Below are positions 55,499 to 62,479 of a stretch of DNA of 64,000 bases, in pieces; the stretch's first letter is position 1, and each line of letters begins with the position of its first letter. The stretch is from Pseudomonas huaxiensis (GTDB lineage: Bacteria; Pseudomonadota; Gammaproteobacteria; Pseudomonadales; Pseudomonadaceae). Made by a program: the position numbers and the translations under genes. The notes beneath the pieces were generated by a model, which made no database searches, was not told the origin of the DNA, and saw nothing but the letters and a program-made list of their open reading frames with translations. The stretch spans positions 124,001-188,000 of the forward strand of contig NZ_QKVL01000008.1 of assembly GCF_003231275.1 (NCBI RefSeq), read 5' to 3'.

Positions 55499-55781
55499 CC
55501 GCCGCAGACTAGGCACCGATTCCCATGAGCGCAACCGCTGAGAAGGCGCGAAAGTATGATTGGGAAATGGCCTACACGAAAGTCGGACGTGGACTAATTT
55601 TCGTTGCGTTATGCAACACCTGACAGTCCGAAATTTCCCATCACACGCAAACACGCATCACGGTTCGCCGCGAACTCAGCCCTCGGTGTCATCAACCATT
55701 TCATTACGCAACAGTGGCATTGCTCGCCAAGGTCAGGTATTTAACCTGCGCTGGCATATCGCCGGCTAATGGAGAGTCAAG

Positions 55782-55955
55782 ATGACCAAAAGCAGGGCAA
55801 TCATGATCTTTGGGATCGTAAGCAACGTGCTGGCGTTGGCCTTTATTATCGCCAACCTGAAAATCGATAAAGAATGCAGCACGGTCGATCAGAGCTGCGA
55901 AACGGTCCGCTACTCGCTGATGGGCGCAACGCTCTGGCAAGCGCCAGGCAAGTAA
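55782..55955 (+). CDS. short membrane peptide (57 residues)
   Basis: An ORF of 57 residues with GGAGAGTCAAG ahead of the ATG at 55782 and stop at 55953-55955. It reads MTKSRAIMIFGIVSNVLALA, then FIIANLKIDKECS and TVDQSCETVRYSLMGATLWQ, ending QAPGK. One hydrophobic helix is followed by two Cys near a charged segment, consistent with a single-pass inner-membrane protein. Too short for standard length cut-offs. Function unknown. Confidence 0.55.
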   Translation: MTKSRAIMIFGIVSNVLALAFIIANLKIDKECSTVDQSCETVRYSLMGATLWQAPGK

Positions 55956-56043
55956 GGCAGGCGAGCAATGCGGTCGAGAAATGCTGCATTATTCTGCCCC
56001 AACGCATCTTCTTTCTTTATCGCTCAGCGCTGACGAGTACCCC

Positions 56044-56817
56044 ATGATCGATATCCATAATGTGACCGCCTACCAGCAGCAGACCCGTGTGCTGGACGGT
56101 TTTTCCCTGCACATCGGTGCCGGTGAGAAGGTCGCCATCCTCGGCCCCAACGGGGCCGGCAAGAGCACCTTGCTCAAGCTGATCACCCGCGAGCTGTACC
56201 CGGTGGAACGCGAAGGCAGCCACTTGAAGCTGTTCGGCAGCGACACCGTCAACCTGTGGGCGCTGCGCAGCCGCCTCGGTTTTGTGTCCCAGGATTTGCA
56301 GGAAGACTACACGCCGTCCACCCAGGCGCTGGATGTGGTGGTCTCGGGATTCTTCGGCGCCATCGGCGCCCACGGGCACTTGCAGCCGAGTGCCGAGCAG
56401 ATCGAACAGGCGCGGGCGTTGCTCGCGGTGGTGGAGATGTCCGGGCATGAGCAGACCATGTTCCAGCGCCTGTCCACCGGGCAGAAGCGCCGCCTGCTGC
56501 TGGCGCGGGCGCTGGTGCATCAACCTGCCGCGCTGATCCTCGACGAGCCGGCCAACGGCCTGGATATGGGCGCGAGCCTGGGCATGCTCAAGCTGATGCG
56601 CAATTTCTGCGGTGCGGACCACGCGATGATCATCACCACCCACCATATCGACGAGATCATCCCGGAGATCGAGCGGGTGGTGCTGCTTCAGCAGGGCCGC
56701 ATCGTCGCCGACGGTCCCAAGGCCGAGGTGCTGACCAGCGCCGCGCTGTCCGACCTGTACCAGACCGAACTGCGCATCAGCGAAGAAGACGGTTGGTATC
56801 GTTGCTGGCACGCGTGA
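56044..56817 (+). CDS. ABC transporter ATP-binding protein (orphan)
   Basis: A 257-residue ATPase. Walker A LGPNGAGKSTLLKL, signature RLSTGQKRRLLLARAL, Walker B AALILDEPANGLDMG and the switch His in TTHHIDEI are intact. No permease or binding protein is adjacent. The pattern resembles the ModF/YbbA-like single ATPases thought to repress or to energise an unlinked permease. ATG at 56044 fits the family start (MIDIHNV). Confidence 0.92.
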   Translation: MIDIHNVTAYQQQTRVLDGFSLHIGAGEKVAILGPNGAGKSTLLKLITRELYPVEREGSHLKLFGSDTVNLWALRSRLGFVSQDLQEDYTPSTQALDVVVSGFFGAIGAHGHLQPSAEQIEQARALLAVVEMSGHEQTMFQRLSTGQKRRLLLARALVHQPAALILDEPANGLDMGASLGMLKLMRNFCGADHAMIITTHHIDEIIPEIERVVLLQQGRIVADGPKAEVLTSAALSDLYQTELRISEEDGWYRCWHA

Positions 56818-56825
56818 GGCGTTTC

Positions 56826-56843
56826 GCGCCGAACCGTCGCGAT
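56826..56843. repeat. partial REP unit
   Basis: GCGCCGAACCGTCGCGAT is the inner module of the REP elements at 10086-10154 and 40474-40538. Only this fragment is present. Confidence 0.5.
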
Positions 56844-56860
56844 AGCCCACCCAGATCGAT

Positions 56861-57034
56861 TCAAGCGCGCATCCCATGAACCCGGTTGGCGCTGGACTTC
56901 TTGCTGACAATGCACGTCCAGCGGTGATCTTCGCGGTAGGGCGCGCGGGTGAAGTCGATGTCGCAGATTCGGTTCATCCCGCATTTCTTCAGGGCTTCGG
57001 TCAGTTGTACGAGTGTCTCTGCTTCGATAGTCAT
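56861..57034 (-). CDS. short conserved-looking ORF next to PQQ dehydrogenase
   Basis: A 57-residue ORF from the ATG at 57034, preceded by GAGGTAACAGC. It reads MTIEAETLVQLTEALKKCGM and continues with NRICDIDFTRAPYREDHRW and TCIVSKKSS. It ends about 20 bp inside the intergenic region and lies downstream of the quinohemoprotein gene on the same strand. A soluble alpha/beta mini-protein with three Cys; function unknown. It could belong to the alcohol-oxidation operon. Confidence 0.5.
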   Translation of the reverse strand: MTIEAETLVQLTEALKKCGMNRICDIDFTRAPYREDHRWTCIVSKKSSANRVHGMRA

Positions 57035-57096
57035 CGCTGTTACCTCGTCAGATTGACTGCGTTCATAGGTCTGGACCGAGGCCCGTCTCGGCGAAT

Positions 57097-59235
57097 TCAA
57101 TCTTTTTGAGGTTTATCCGGGGAACGGGGCCGCGCAGCGACCTCGGCGGCGGTCTGATGTTTCTGGTAGTCGAGGTATTCGCGGTTCATGACATAGGCCT
57201 TGATCTTCTCGACGTCGTCGGCGCTGAGACTGTCGCCGAAGGCCGGCATGCCGAGCGGGCGCAGGACGCCTTCGCGGACGATCTGCTGGAACATGGCGCG
57301 GCGGCTTTCGTCGGTCTTGCGCAGGTCGGGGATCAGGCCGCCGCTCTGCGCGCCAACGCCGTGGCACACGGAGCAGTAGGCGCCATAGAGTTGTTTGCCG
57401 GTGGTCAGGTCGGCGGCGCTGGCGTGGACCGCCTCGGGAACGCGGGTGGCTGCGACGGCCGGTTTTTCCGCCAGTGCCGGCAGCGAGGCCTTGCCGCCCA
57501 GTTTGAACACCAGCAGACGGCTGATGTTGCCGACTCCCGGTGCCTTGGCCGCGTCACCGCCGATCAGCGGGGCGACGCCGCCCCAGCCGGCCATGATCGC
57601 CACGTACTGCTCGCCCTGGAAGCTGTAGGTGATGGGCGCGGCGACCAGGCCGGTCTGGGCGCCGAACGACCATAGTGGCTGGCCCTTGTCCGCCGAGTAG
57701 GCGATCAGGTTGCCGGCCGCAGTGCCCTGGAATACCAGGTTGCCGGCGGTGGTCAGGGTGCCGCCGTTCCAGTAGTGCGGGTAGGGCACGCGCCAGACTT
57801 CCTTCTGTTTGACCGGGTCCCAGGCGAGCAGGGCGCCGGACACCACCTCGCGCGGCACTTCCTCGCCATCGGAGAAGCCGGCACCGGTGTTGAAGGCTTT
57901 GCGTCTGACAAAGTCCTTCGACTCGTTGCGGTACACACCGGGAATTTCCTGATAGGGGATATAGACCAGTCCAGTGTCCGGGTTGTAGGACATGGAGTGC
58001 CAGTTGTGCGCGCCGAAGGGGCTTGGCCACATCACGATGGGTTTGTCTTCGTAGCGCACGCCGGGGGCTTCGACGGGGCGGCCGGTTTTCAGGTCGATCT
58101 TCTCGGCCCAGGTGACCTTGCCGAATTTTTCCGCAGAGAGCAGCTCGCCGGTCTTGCGGTCGAGGATGTAGAAGAAACCGTTCTTCGGCGCCTGCATGAT
58201 CACCTGGCGCGGCTTGCCGCCGAGTTCCAGGGTCGCCAGGCTCAGTTGCTGGGTGGCGGTGAAGTCCCAGCTATCGCCGGGGGTGACTTGGTAATGCCAG
58301 GCCAGTTTGCCGGTGTCCGGATGCACGGCGAGGATGGACGACAAGTACAGGTTGTCGCCGCCGCCTGGGCTGCGGATTTCGCGGTTCCACGGTGAGCCGT
58401 TGCCGGTGCCGACGTACAGCAGGTCCAGCTCCGGGTCGTAGGCCATGCCGTCCCACACCGTGCCACCACCGCCGCCTTTCCAGTATTGATCGCCTTTCCA
58501 GGTCTTGGCCGCGTCGATCAGTTCGGGGTGCTCGTAGGGCTGGTTGGGGTCACCCGGCACGGTGTAGAAGCGCCAGGCCATCTTGCCGGTCTCGGCGTCA
58601 TAGGCCGAGAAATAGCCGCGCACGCCATATTCGGCGCCGCCGTTGCCGATGATGACCTTGCCTTTCACCACGCGCGGGGCGCCGGTGATGGTGTACGGCT
58701 TGCTGTTGTCGGTGGTCTGCTGACTCCAGAGTTGTTTGCCGGTCTTGGCGTCGACGGCGATCAGGCGGCCGTCGAGGGTGCCGATGTAGACCTTGCCGTT
58801 CCACAGGGCGACGCCGCGGTTGACCGCGTCGCAGCAGGCATCGCGGGCCTTGCCGCGGTCCAGTTCGGGGTCGAAGGTCCAGAGCACCTTGCCGGTGGCG
58901 ACATCCACGGCAATGGCGCGGCTCCAGGACAGCGAGGCGTAGAGCACGCCGTCGTGGAACAGCGGGGTGGCTTCGAGGCCGCGATGGTTGTCCAGGTCGA
59001 TGGACCAGGCCAGGCCGAGGTCTTTGACGTTCTGTTCGGTGATCTGTTTCAGCGGGCTGTAGCGGGTTTCGTCGTAGGTGCGGCCGTGGCTCAGCCACTG
59101 GCTGCCATCGGTCTGGCTGGCGACGATGGCGGCCTGGTTGACGGGCGCCGAGACAGCGATAGGGCCCAGCAGGCACAGCAGGACGGCGGTGGCAAGGCAG
59201 GTTCGGCGGTGGCGCGAGGACTGCAAACGGTTCAT
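57097..59235 (-). CDS. PQQ-dependent alcohol dehydrogenase with cytochrome c domain (quinohemoprotein)
   Basis: A 712-residue periplasmic enzyme with signal peptide (TAVLLCLLGPIAVSA). An eight-bladed propeller with repeated W motifs holds PQQ; the adjacent Cys pair of the active-site disulfide is DACCDAV, near residue 135. Blade residues GAHNWHSMSYNPDTGLVY and NWNG-like sites are conserved. The C-terminal cytochrome c has CSVCHGVGAQ and Met in GMPAFGDSLS. The fusion makes it a type II quinohemoprotein, oxidising alcohols and passing electrons within the chain. Substrate unknown. It is downstream of the transporter gene under a sigma-54 promoter. Confidence 0.94.
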   Translation of the reverse strand: MNRLQSSRHRRTCLATAVLLCLLGPIAVSAPVNQAAIVASQTDGSQWLSHGRTYDETRYSPLKQITEQNVKDLGLAWSIDLDNHRGLEATPLFHDGVLYASLSWSRAIAVDVATGKVLWTFDPELDRGKARDACCDAVNRGVALWNGKVYIGTLDGRLIAVDAKTGKQLWSQQTTDNSKPYTITGAPRVVKGKVIIGNGGAEYGVRGYFSAYDAETGKMAWRFYTVPGDPNQPYEHPELIDAAKTWKGDQYWKGGGGGTVWDGMAYDPELDLLYVGTGNGSPWNREIRSPGGGDNLYLSSILAVHPDTGKLAWHYQVTPGDSWDFTATQQLSLATLELGGKPRQVIMQAPKNGFFYILDRKTGELLSAEKFGKVTWAEKIDLKTGRPVEAPGVRYEDKPIVMWPSPFGAHNWHSMSYNPDTGLVYIPYQEIPGVYRNESKDFVRRKAFNTGAGFSDGEEVPREVVSGALLAWDPVKQKEVWRVPYPHYWNGGTLTTAGNLVFQGTAAGNLIAYSADKGQPLWSFGAQTGLVAAPITYSFQGEQYVAIMAGWGGVAPLIGGDAAKAPGVGNISRLLVFKLGGKASLPALAEKPAVAATRVPEAVHASAADLTTGKQLYGAYCSVCHGVGAQSGGLIPDLRKTDESRRAMFQQIVREGVLRPLGMPAFGDSLSADDVEKIKAYVMNREYLDYQKHQTAAEVAARPRSPDKPQKD

Positions 59236-59278
59236 GTAGGCATGACTCCTTGATTATTCGTTCTTGTGCGGAGCAATG

Positions 59279-59299
59279 GCCGATCCGCGACGGATCGGC
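59279..59299. repeat. hairpin between transporter and dehydrogenase genes
   Basis: GCCGATCCG and CGGATCGGC (9-bp stem) enclose CGA in the 70-bp gap between the two genes. No T-tract follows, so an intercistronic stability or attenuation element is more likely than a full terminator. Confidence 0.45.
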
Positions 59300-59305
59300 G
59301 GGATG

Positions 59306-60232
59306 TCAGAACACCTGCAGCACGCGCAGGTTGATGCGGTTGTGTTCCTTGAAACCGTTTTCCACGGACATGTCCTGTCCGTAGTTGACCAGCAACTGGG
59401 TGCCCTTCGTTACGAAGTAGGAGGCGCCGACGCTGAATTTGCTGGTGTCCGGCTCGTCGTCCTGACGCACGCCGTCAACCTTGGTTTCGCCGTCCCAGAG
59501 CCGGGAAACGCCCACGCGCACGTCGAAGGCATCGGTGAAGTTGTAACGCAGGAACGCCTGGCCCTGGAAAAGCTCGGACTGCTTCAGGGTGGCCTTGGCC
59601 GGGCCGTATTCGTCGTTCTTGCCGAAGAAGGTCACGTCGGCGACCAGGTCGAGGGTGAGCTTGTCGGTCAGGCCCTGGATGTAGCCGGCCTGCAAGGTGT
59701 ACTTCCAGCGGTTCTCGCCAAGGTTGAGCGCGTGGTCGTTGTCGTAGCTGCCGGTCGGGACGTAGACATAAGGCGTAATACCGAAGTAGCGGCGCTTGTC
59801 CGGTTCGTTCACCAGCCAGACGGTGGAAGCGAGGATCAGGTCGCCGATACCGCTGTCGTCGCCCAGCGACTTGGTGTCGTCCTTGCCCCTCAGGCTGCCG
59901 AAGGGCAGGAGAAACTGCGGGTCGACGATGTAGTCGCCCAGCTGCATGAAATGCACGCCCCGCAGGATGCCGACATCCGAATCCAGCCGCGCATTCAGCG
60001 GCGCCTTGTGGCCGTCGGTGTACAGCGACTTGCGTTCGGCGTGCTGGTAGTAGACCAGGCCGAGGTTGGTGCCGGCGGGCATGGCGGTGTAATCACCGGC
60101 GTCCACATCCGCGGCCAGGGCCGAAGGTACTATTGCCGTCCCAAGGCCAAGCGCGGTAGACACTCCGACAACCTTGGCCAGTTTCCGTGTGTTGAAGAAA
60201 GTGGCGAGGCGCGTATCGACGCTCTTCGTCAT
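59306..60232 (-). CDS. outer-membrane transporter, phenol MetA-pathway type
   Basis: A 308-residue protein with a signal peptide (VVGVSTALGLGTAIVPSALA) and then amphipathic beta strands ending in Phe (NLRVLQVF), as in outer-membrane barrels. NLGLVYYQHAERKSLY and DYIVDPQFLLPFGSL are typical of the phenol-degradation MetA-pathway transporter family. It may carry alcohol or aromatic substrate to the periplasmic dehydrogenase. It is first in the operon behind the sigma-54 promoter at 60320-60335. Confidence 0.85.
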   Translation of the reverse strand: MTKSVDTRLATFFNTRKLAKVVGVSTALGLGTAIVPSALAADVDAGDYTAMPAGTNLGLVYYQHAERKSLYTDGHKAPLNARLDSDVGILRGVHFMQLGDYIVDPQFLLPFGSLRGKDDTKSLGDDSGIGDLILASTVWLVNEPDKRRYFGITPYVYVPTGSYDNDHALNLGENRWKYTLQAGYIQGLTDKLTLDLVADVTFFGKNDEYGPAKATLKQSELFQGQAFLRYNFTDAFDVRVGVSRLWDGETKVDGVRQDDEPDTSKFSVGASYFVTKGTQLLVNYGQDMSVENGFKEHNRINLRVLQVF

Positions 60233-60319
60233 GACATCACCTTTTATTGTTTTTGTTTAACATCGAGTGGTGTGTCCCGGCCGTTACGTGCACTGTTGAC
60301 CGGAGACGAAGAAGGCTTG

Positions 60320-60335
60320 AGCAGAACCTGTGCCA
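60320..60335 (-). promoter_or_regulatory. sigma-54 promoter of transporter/dehydrogenase operon
   Basis: On the minus strand the sequence is TGGCACAGGTTCTGCT: GG at -24 and GC at -12 with standard spacing (TGGCAC-N5-YTGCT). The predicted start lies near 60309, leaving a leader of roughly 75 nt before the ATG at 60232. The adjacent activator gene fits such a promoter. Confidence 0.75.
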
Positions 60336-60430
60336 GTTATTTTGATTGAATTAAAAGTCATTCAAAATCAACAGCTTATAACAAGATCAATAGTCGGCTT
60401 GAGGTGTTCCAGAACAGGCTTTCACTGCAC

Positions 60431-60447
60431 TGTCTCATGCTGAGGCA
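60431..60447. promoter_or_regulatory. candidate activator-binding dyad 1
   Basis: TGTCTCATGCTGAGGCA: half sites TGTCTCA and TGAGGCA are inverted with one mismatch around 3 bp. It lies about 96 bp upstream of the -24 element, as enhancer sites do. A similar site lies 35 bp on. Protein: presumably the adjacent AcoR-type activator. Confidence 0.55.
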
Positions 60448-60465
60448 GTTGTCAGGGGGGAGGGC

Positions 60466-60482
60466 TGTACCGGACTGAGACA
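60466..60482. promoter_or_regulatory. candidate activator-binding dyad 2
   Basis: TGTACCGGACTGAGACA carries one perfect half site (TGAGACA) and an imperfect other half; its centre is 35 bp from that of dyad 1. It is also only 20 bp upstream of the activator's own ATG, so autoregulation is plausible. Confidence 0.45.
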
Positions 60483-60501
60483 GCCGTTTCGAGGCAATGT
60501 A

Positions 60502-62433
60502 ATGAACAAGCCCGATGACCCTTTTTCTGCCCAGCGTGAAGTGAACGTCATTACCGCGATCGAAGCACGCAACCGTGCCTTTGGTTCGCAACTGGTCGAG
60601 CGCTCCTGGGAGCGTTCGCAGCGCTACGGGATTCGCACCCGCGACCGGGTGTTGTTCGATGCGCCGGTGGCGGTCCGCCCCGGGCATCTGCGCGATTACG
60701 GCGGTTCGCTGCTGGACGCCGCGCGGCCGGAAATGGAGCAGTTGCATGCCTCGCTCGCGCCGCGAGACTGGGTGCTGGCCTGCATCGACCTGGACGGCGT
60801 AGTGCTGAGCGCCATGGGCAAGTCCAACGGTGCCAGCCAGGAACTGAACCAGGTGTTTCGCCAGGGCGCGCAGTTTCTGGAAACTCTGGTGGGCACCACG
60901 GCGCCAAGCTGCGCGCTGGCCGAGCAGGAGTCGGTGATCATCGCCGGCTCCGAGCATTATCTGGAGGAAGCGCGCGCGTTCACCTGCATGGCCACTCCGA
61001 TCTTTGGCGTCGACGGCGGCATCGTCGGGGTGCTGGATGCCAGCCGCAAAGGCGTGGAAGCCTCGCTGTATACCCTGGAGTCCCTGGTGATCGCCGCGCG
61101 CGCCATCGAACGTCGCCTGTTCAGCCAGTTGGGCAGCGTGTTGCTGGTGCACTTGCATGGTCGCCTGGATATTCTCGGCACGCCGATGGAAGGGCTGCTG
61201 GCCTTCGACCAGGCGGGCCAGCTCAAGGGTGCGAACCGGATTGCCCATCAGCTTTTCCATCCGCCGGGGCTCAAGCCGGGCATGGATTTCAGCGAGCTGT
61301 TCGACATGCCGTTTGCCCATGCGCTGTGTTATCGGCGTTACGACCTCAGTGTGCCTTTCCGGCTGCAGACCCATTGGGGCGGCCTGTTCAACGCCTGCCT
61401 GACCGCCACACCGGGCAACGCCTCGGTGCAATCGCGCCGGCCAGCGCATCCGCCCGTCACCGCTGAGCGCCGCGAGCCTGCCGGGCAGGGGCCCTGCCTG
61501 GAAGACCCGACAGTCAGCGCGGTACTGGAGCGCGGGCGCAAAGCCTTTGCCCGCAGCATTCCGCTGTTGATCAATGGCGAGACCGGCACCGGCAAGGAGG
61601 TTTTCGCCCGCCTGTTGCACGACGGCAGCAGCCGCGCCGCAGGTCCGTTCGTGGCAATCAACTGCTCGTCCATTCCGGCCAGCCTGATCGAGTCGGAACT
61701 GTTCGGTTACGTCGAAGGCGCGTTCACCGGCAGTCGCAAGGGCGGCGCTTCGGGCAAGATCGAACTGGCCGACGGCGGCACGCTGTTCCTCGATGAAATC
61801 GGTGATATGCCGCTGGAATTGCAGGGACGGCTGCTGCGGGTGCTGCAGGAACGCAGCCTCAGTCGGCTGGGTAGCAACAGCGTGGTGAAGGTGGACTTCG
61901 CGCTGATCTGCGCGACCCACCGCGACCTGCTTCAGCTTTCCCAGGAACAGGGTTTTCGCGAAGACCTCTATTACCGCATCAACGGCCTGCGGGTCAGCCT
62001 GCCGGCGCTGCGCGAGCGCAGCGATCTGGCGCAACTGATCCAGCACTTGTTGCTCAGCGAGTCTGCGGGCTCAGCGCCACCGGTGTTGGACGGGCCGGCT
62101 TTGCGTGCGCTGCTGGCGTATTCCTGGCCGGGCAATATTCGCCAGTTGCATCAGGCGCTGCGCCTGGCTGTGGCGCTGGCGGATGAGGACGGCCGGATCG
62201 GCTTGCAGCACCTGCCGGATGAGGTGCTGCGGTTTGCGCCGCAACCCGTTGGCGAGGCACTGGAAGTCGAAGCCGAGGAGGGGCCTGGCGACACGTTGCA
62301 GGCGTCCGGACAGCGGGCGATTCGTGCGGCAATCGCTGCGTGCAACGGCAACCTGTCCGCCGCCGCACGGCGACTGGGAATCGGGCGGGCGACCTTGTAC
62401 CGGAAGATGAAGGAGATGGAGCAGGGCGCTTGA
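60502..62433 (+). CDS. sigma-54-dependent activator, AcoR type
   Basis: A 643-residue enhancer-binding protein. A GAF-type sensor region fills residues 60-320, the AAA+ domain follows (Walker A GETGTGKE, Walker B LFLDEIGD, second GAFTG motif) and a Fis-like helix-turn-helix (LSAAARRLGIGRATLYRKMK) ends it. The canonical GAFTGA contact loop reads GAFTGS here. AcoR-type activators sense alcohol-derived compounds directly. It is divergent from the dehydrogenase operon that carries the matching promoter. Confidence 0.94.
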   Translation: MNKPDDPFSAQREVNVITAIEARNRAFGSQLVERSWERSQRYGIRTRDRVLFDAPVAVRPGHLRDYGGSLLDAARPEMEQLHASLAPRDWVLACIDLDGVVLSAMGKSNGASQELNQVFRQGAQFLETLVGTTAPSCALAEQESVIIAGSEHYLEEARAFTCMATPIFGVDGGIVGVLDASRKGVEASLYTLESLVIAARAIERRLFSQLGSVLLVHLHGRLDILGTPMEGLLAFDQAGQLKGANRIAHQLFHPPGLKPGMDFSELFDMPFAHALCYRRYDLSVPFRLQTHWGGLFNACLTATPGNASVQSRRPAHPPVTAERREPAGQGPCLEDPTVSAVLERGRKAFARSIPLLINGETGTGKEVFARLLHDGSSRAAGPFVAINCSSIPASLIESELFGYVEGAFTGSRKGGASGKIELADGGTLFLDEIGDMPLELQGRLLRVLQERSLSRLGSNSVVKVDFALICATHRDLLQLSQEQGFREDLYYRINGLRVSLPALRERSDLAQLIQHLLLSESAGSAPPVLDGPALRALLAYSWPGNIRQLHQALRLAVALADEDGRIGLQHLPDEVLRFAPQPVGEALEVEAEEGPGDTLQASGQRAIRAAIAACNGNLSAAARRLGIGRATLYRKMKEMEQGA

Positions 62434-62438
62434 GGATC

Positions 62439-62471
62439 GGCCCTTTCGCGACGCGCTGTCGCGAAAGGGCC
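62439..62471. terminator. bidirectional hairpin terminator
   Basis: GGCCCTTTCGCGAC and GTCGCGAAAGGGCC form a perfect 14-bp stem with the loop GCGCT. It lies in the 46-bp gap of the convergent activator and acyl-CoA synthetase genes. T-tracts are weak, but the stem is strong. Confidence 0.6.
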
Positions 62472-62479
62472 GGGTAGCA

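Noticed and set aside
55463..55654. Minus-strand 63-residue frame in the gap upstream of the DUF3077-family gene
   Set aside because: It runs through the hairpins before the terminator and has Arg/Ser/Cys-rich non-protein-like composition; a structured RNA explains the region better.
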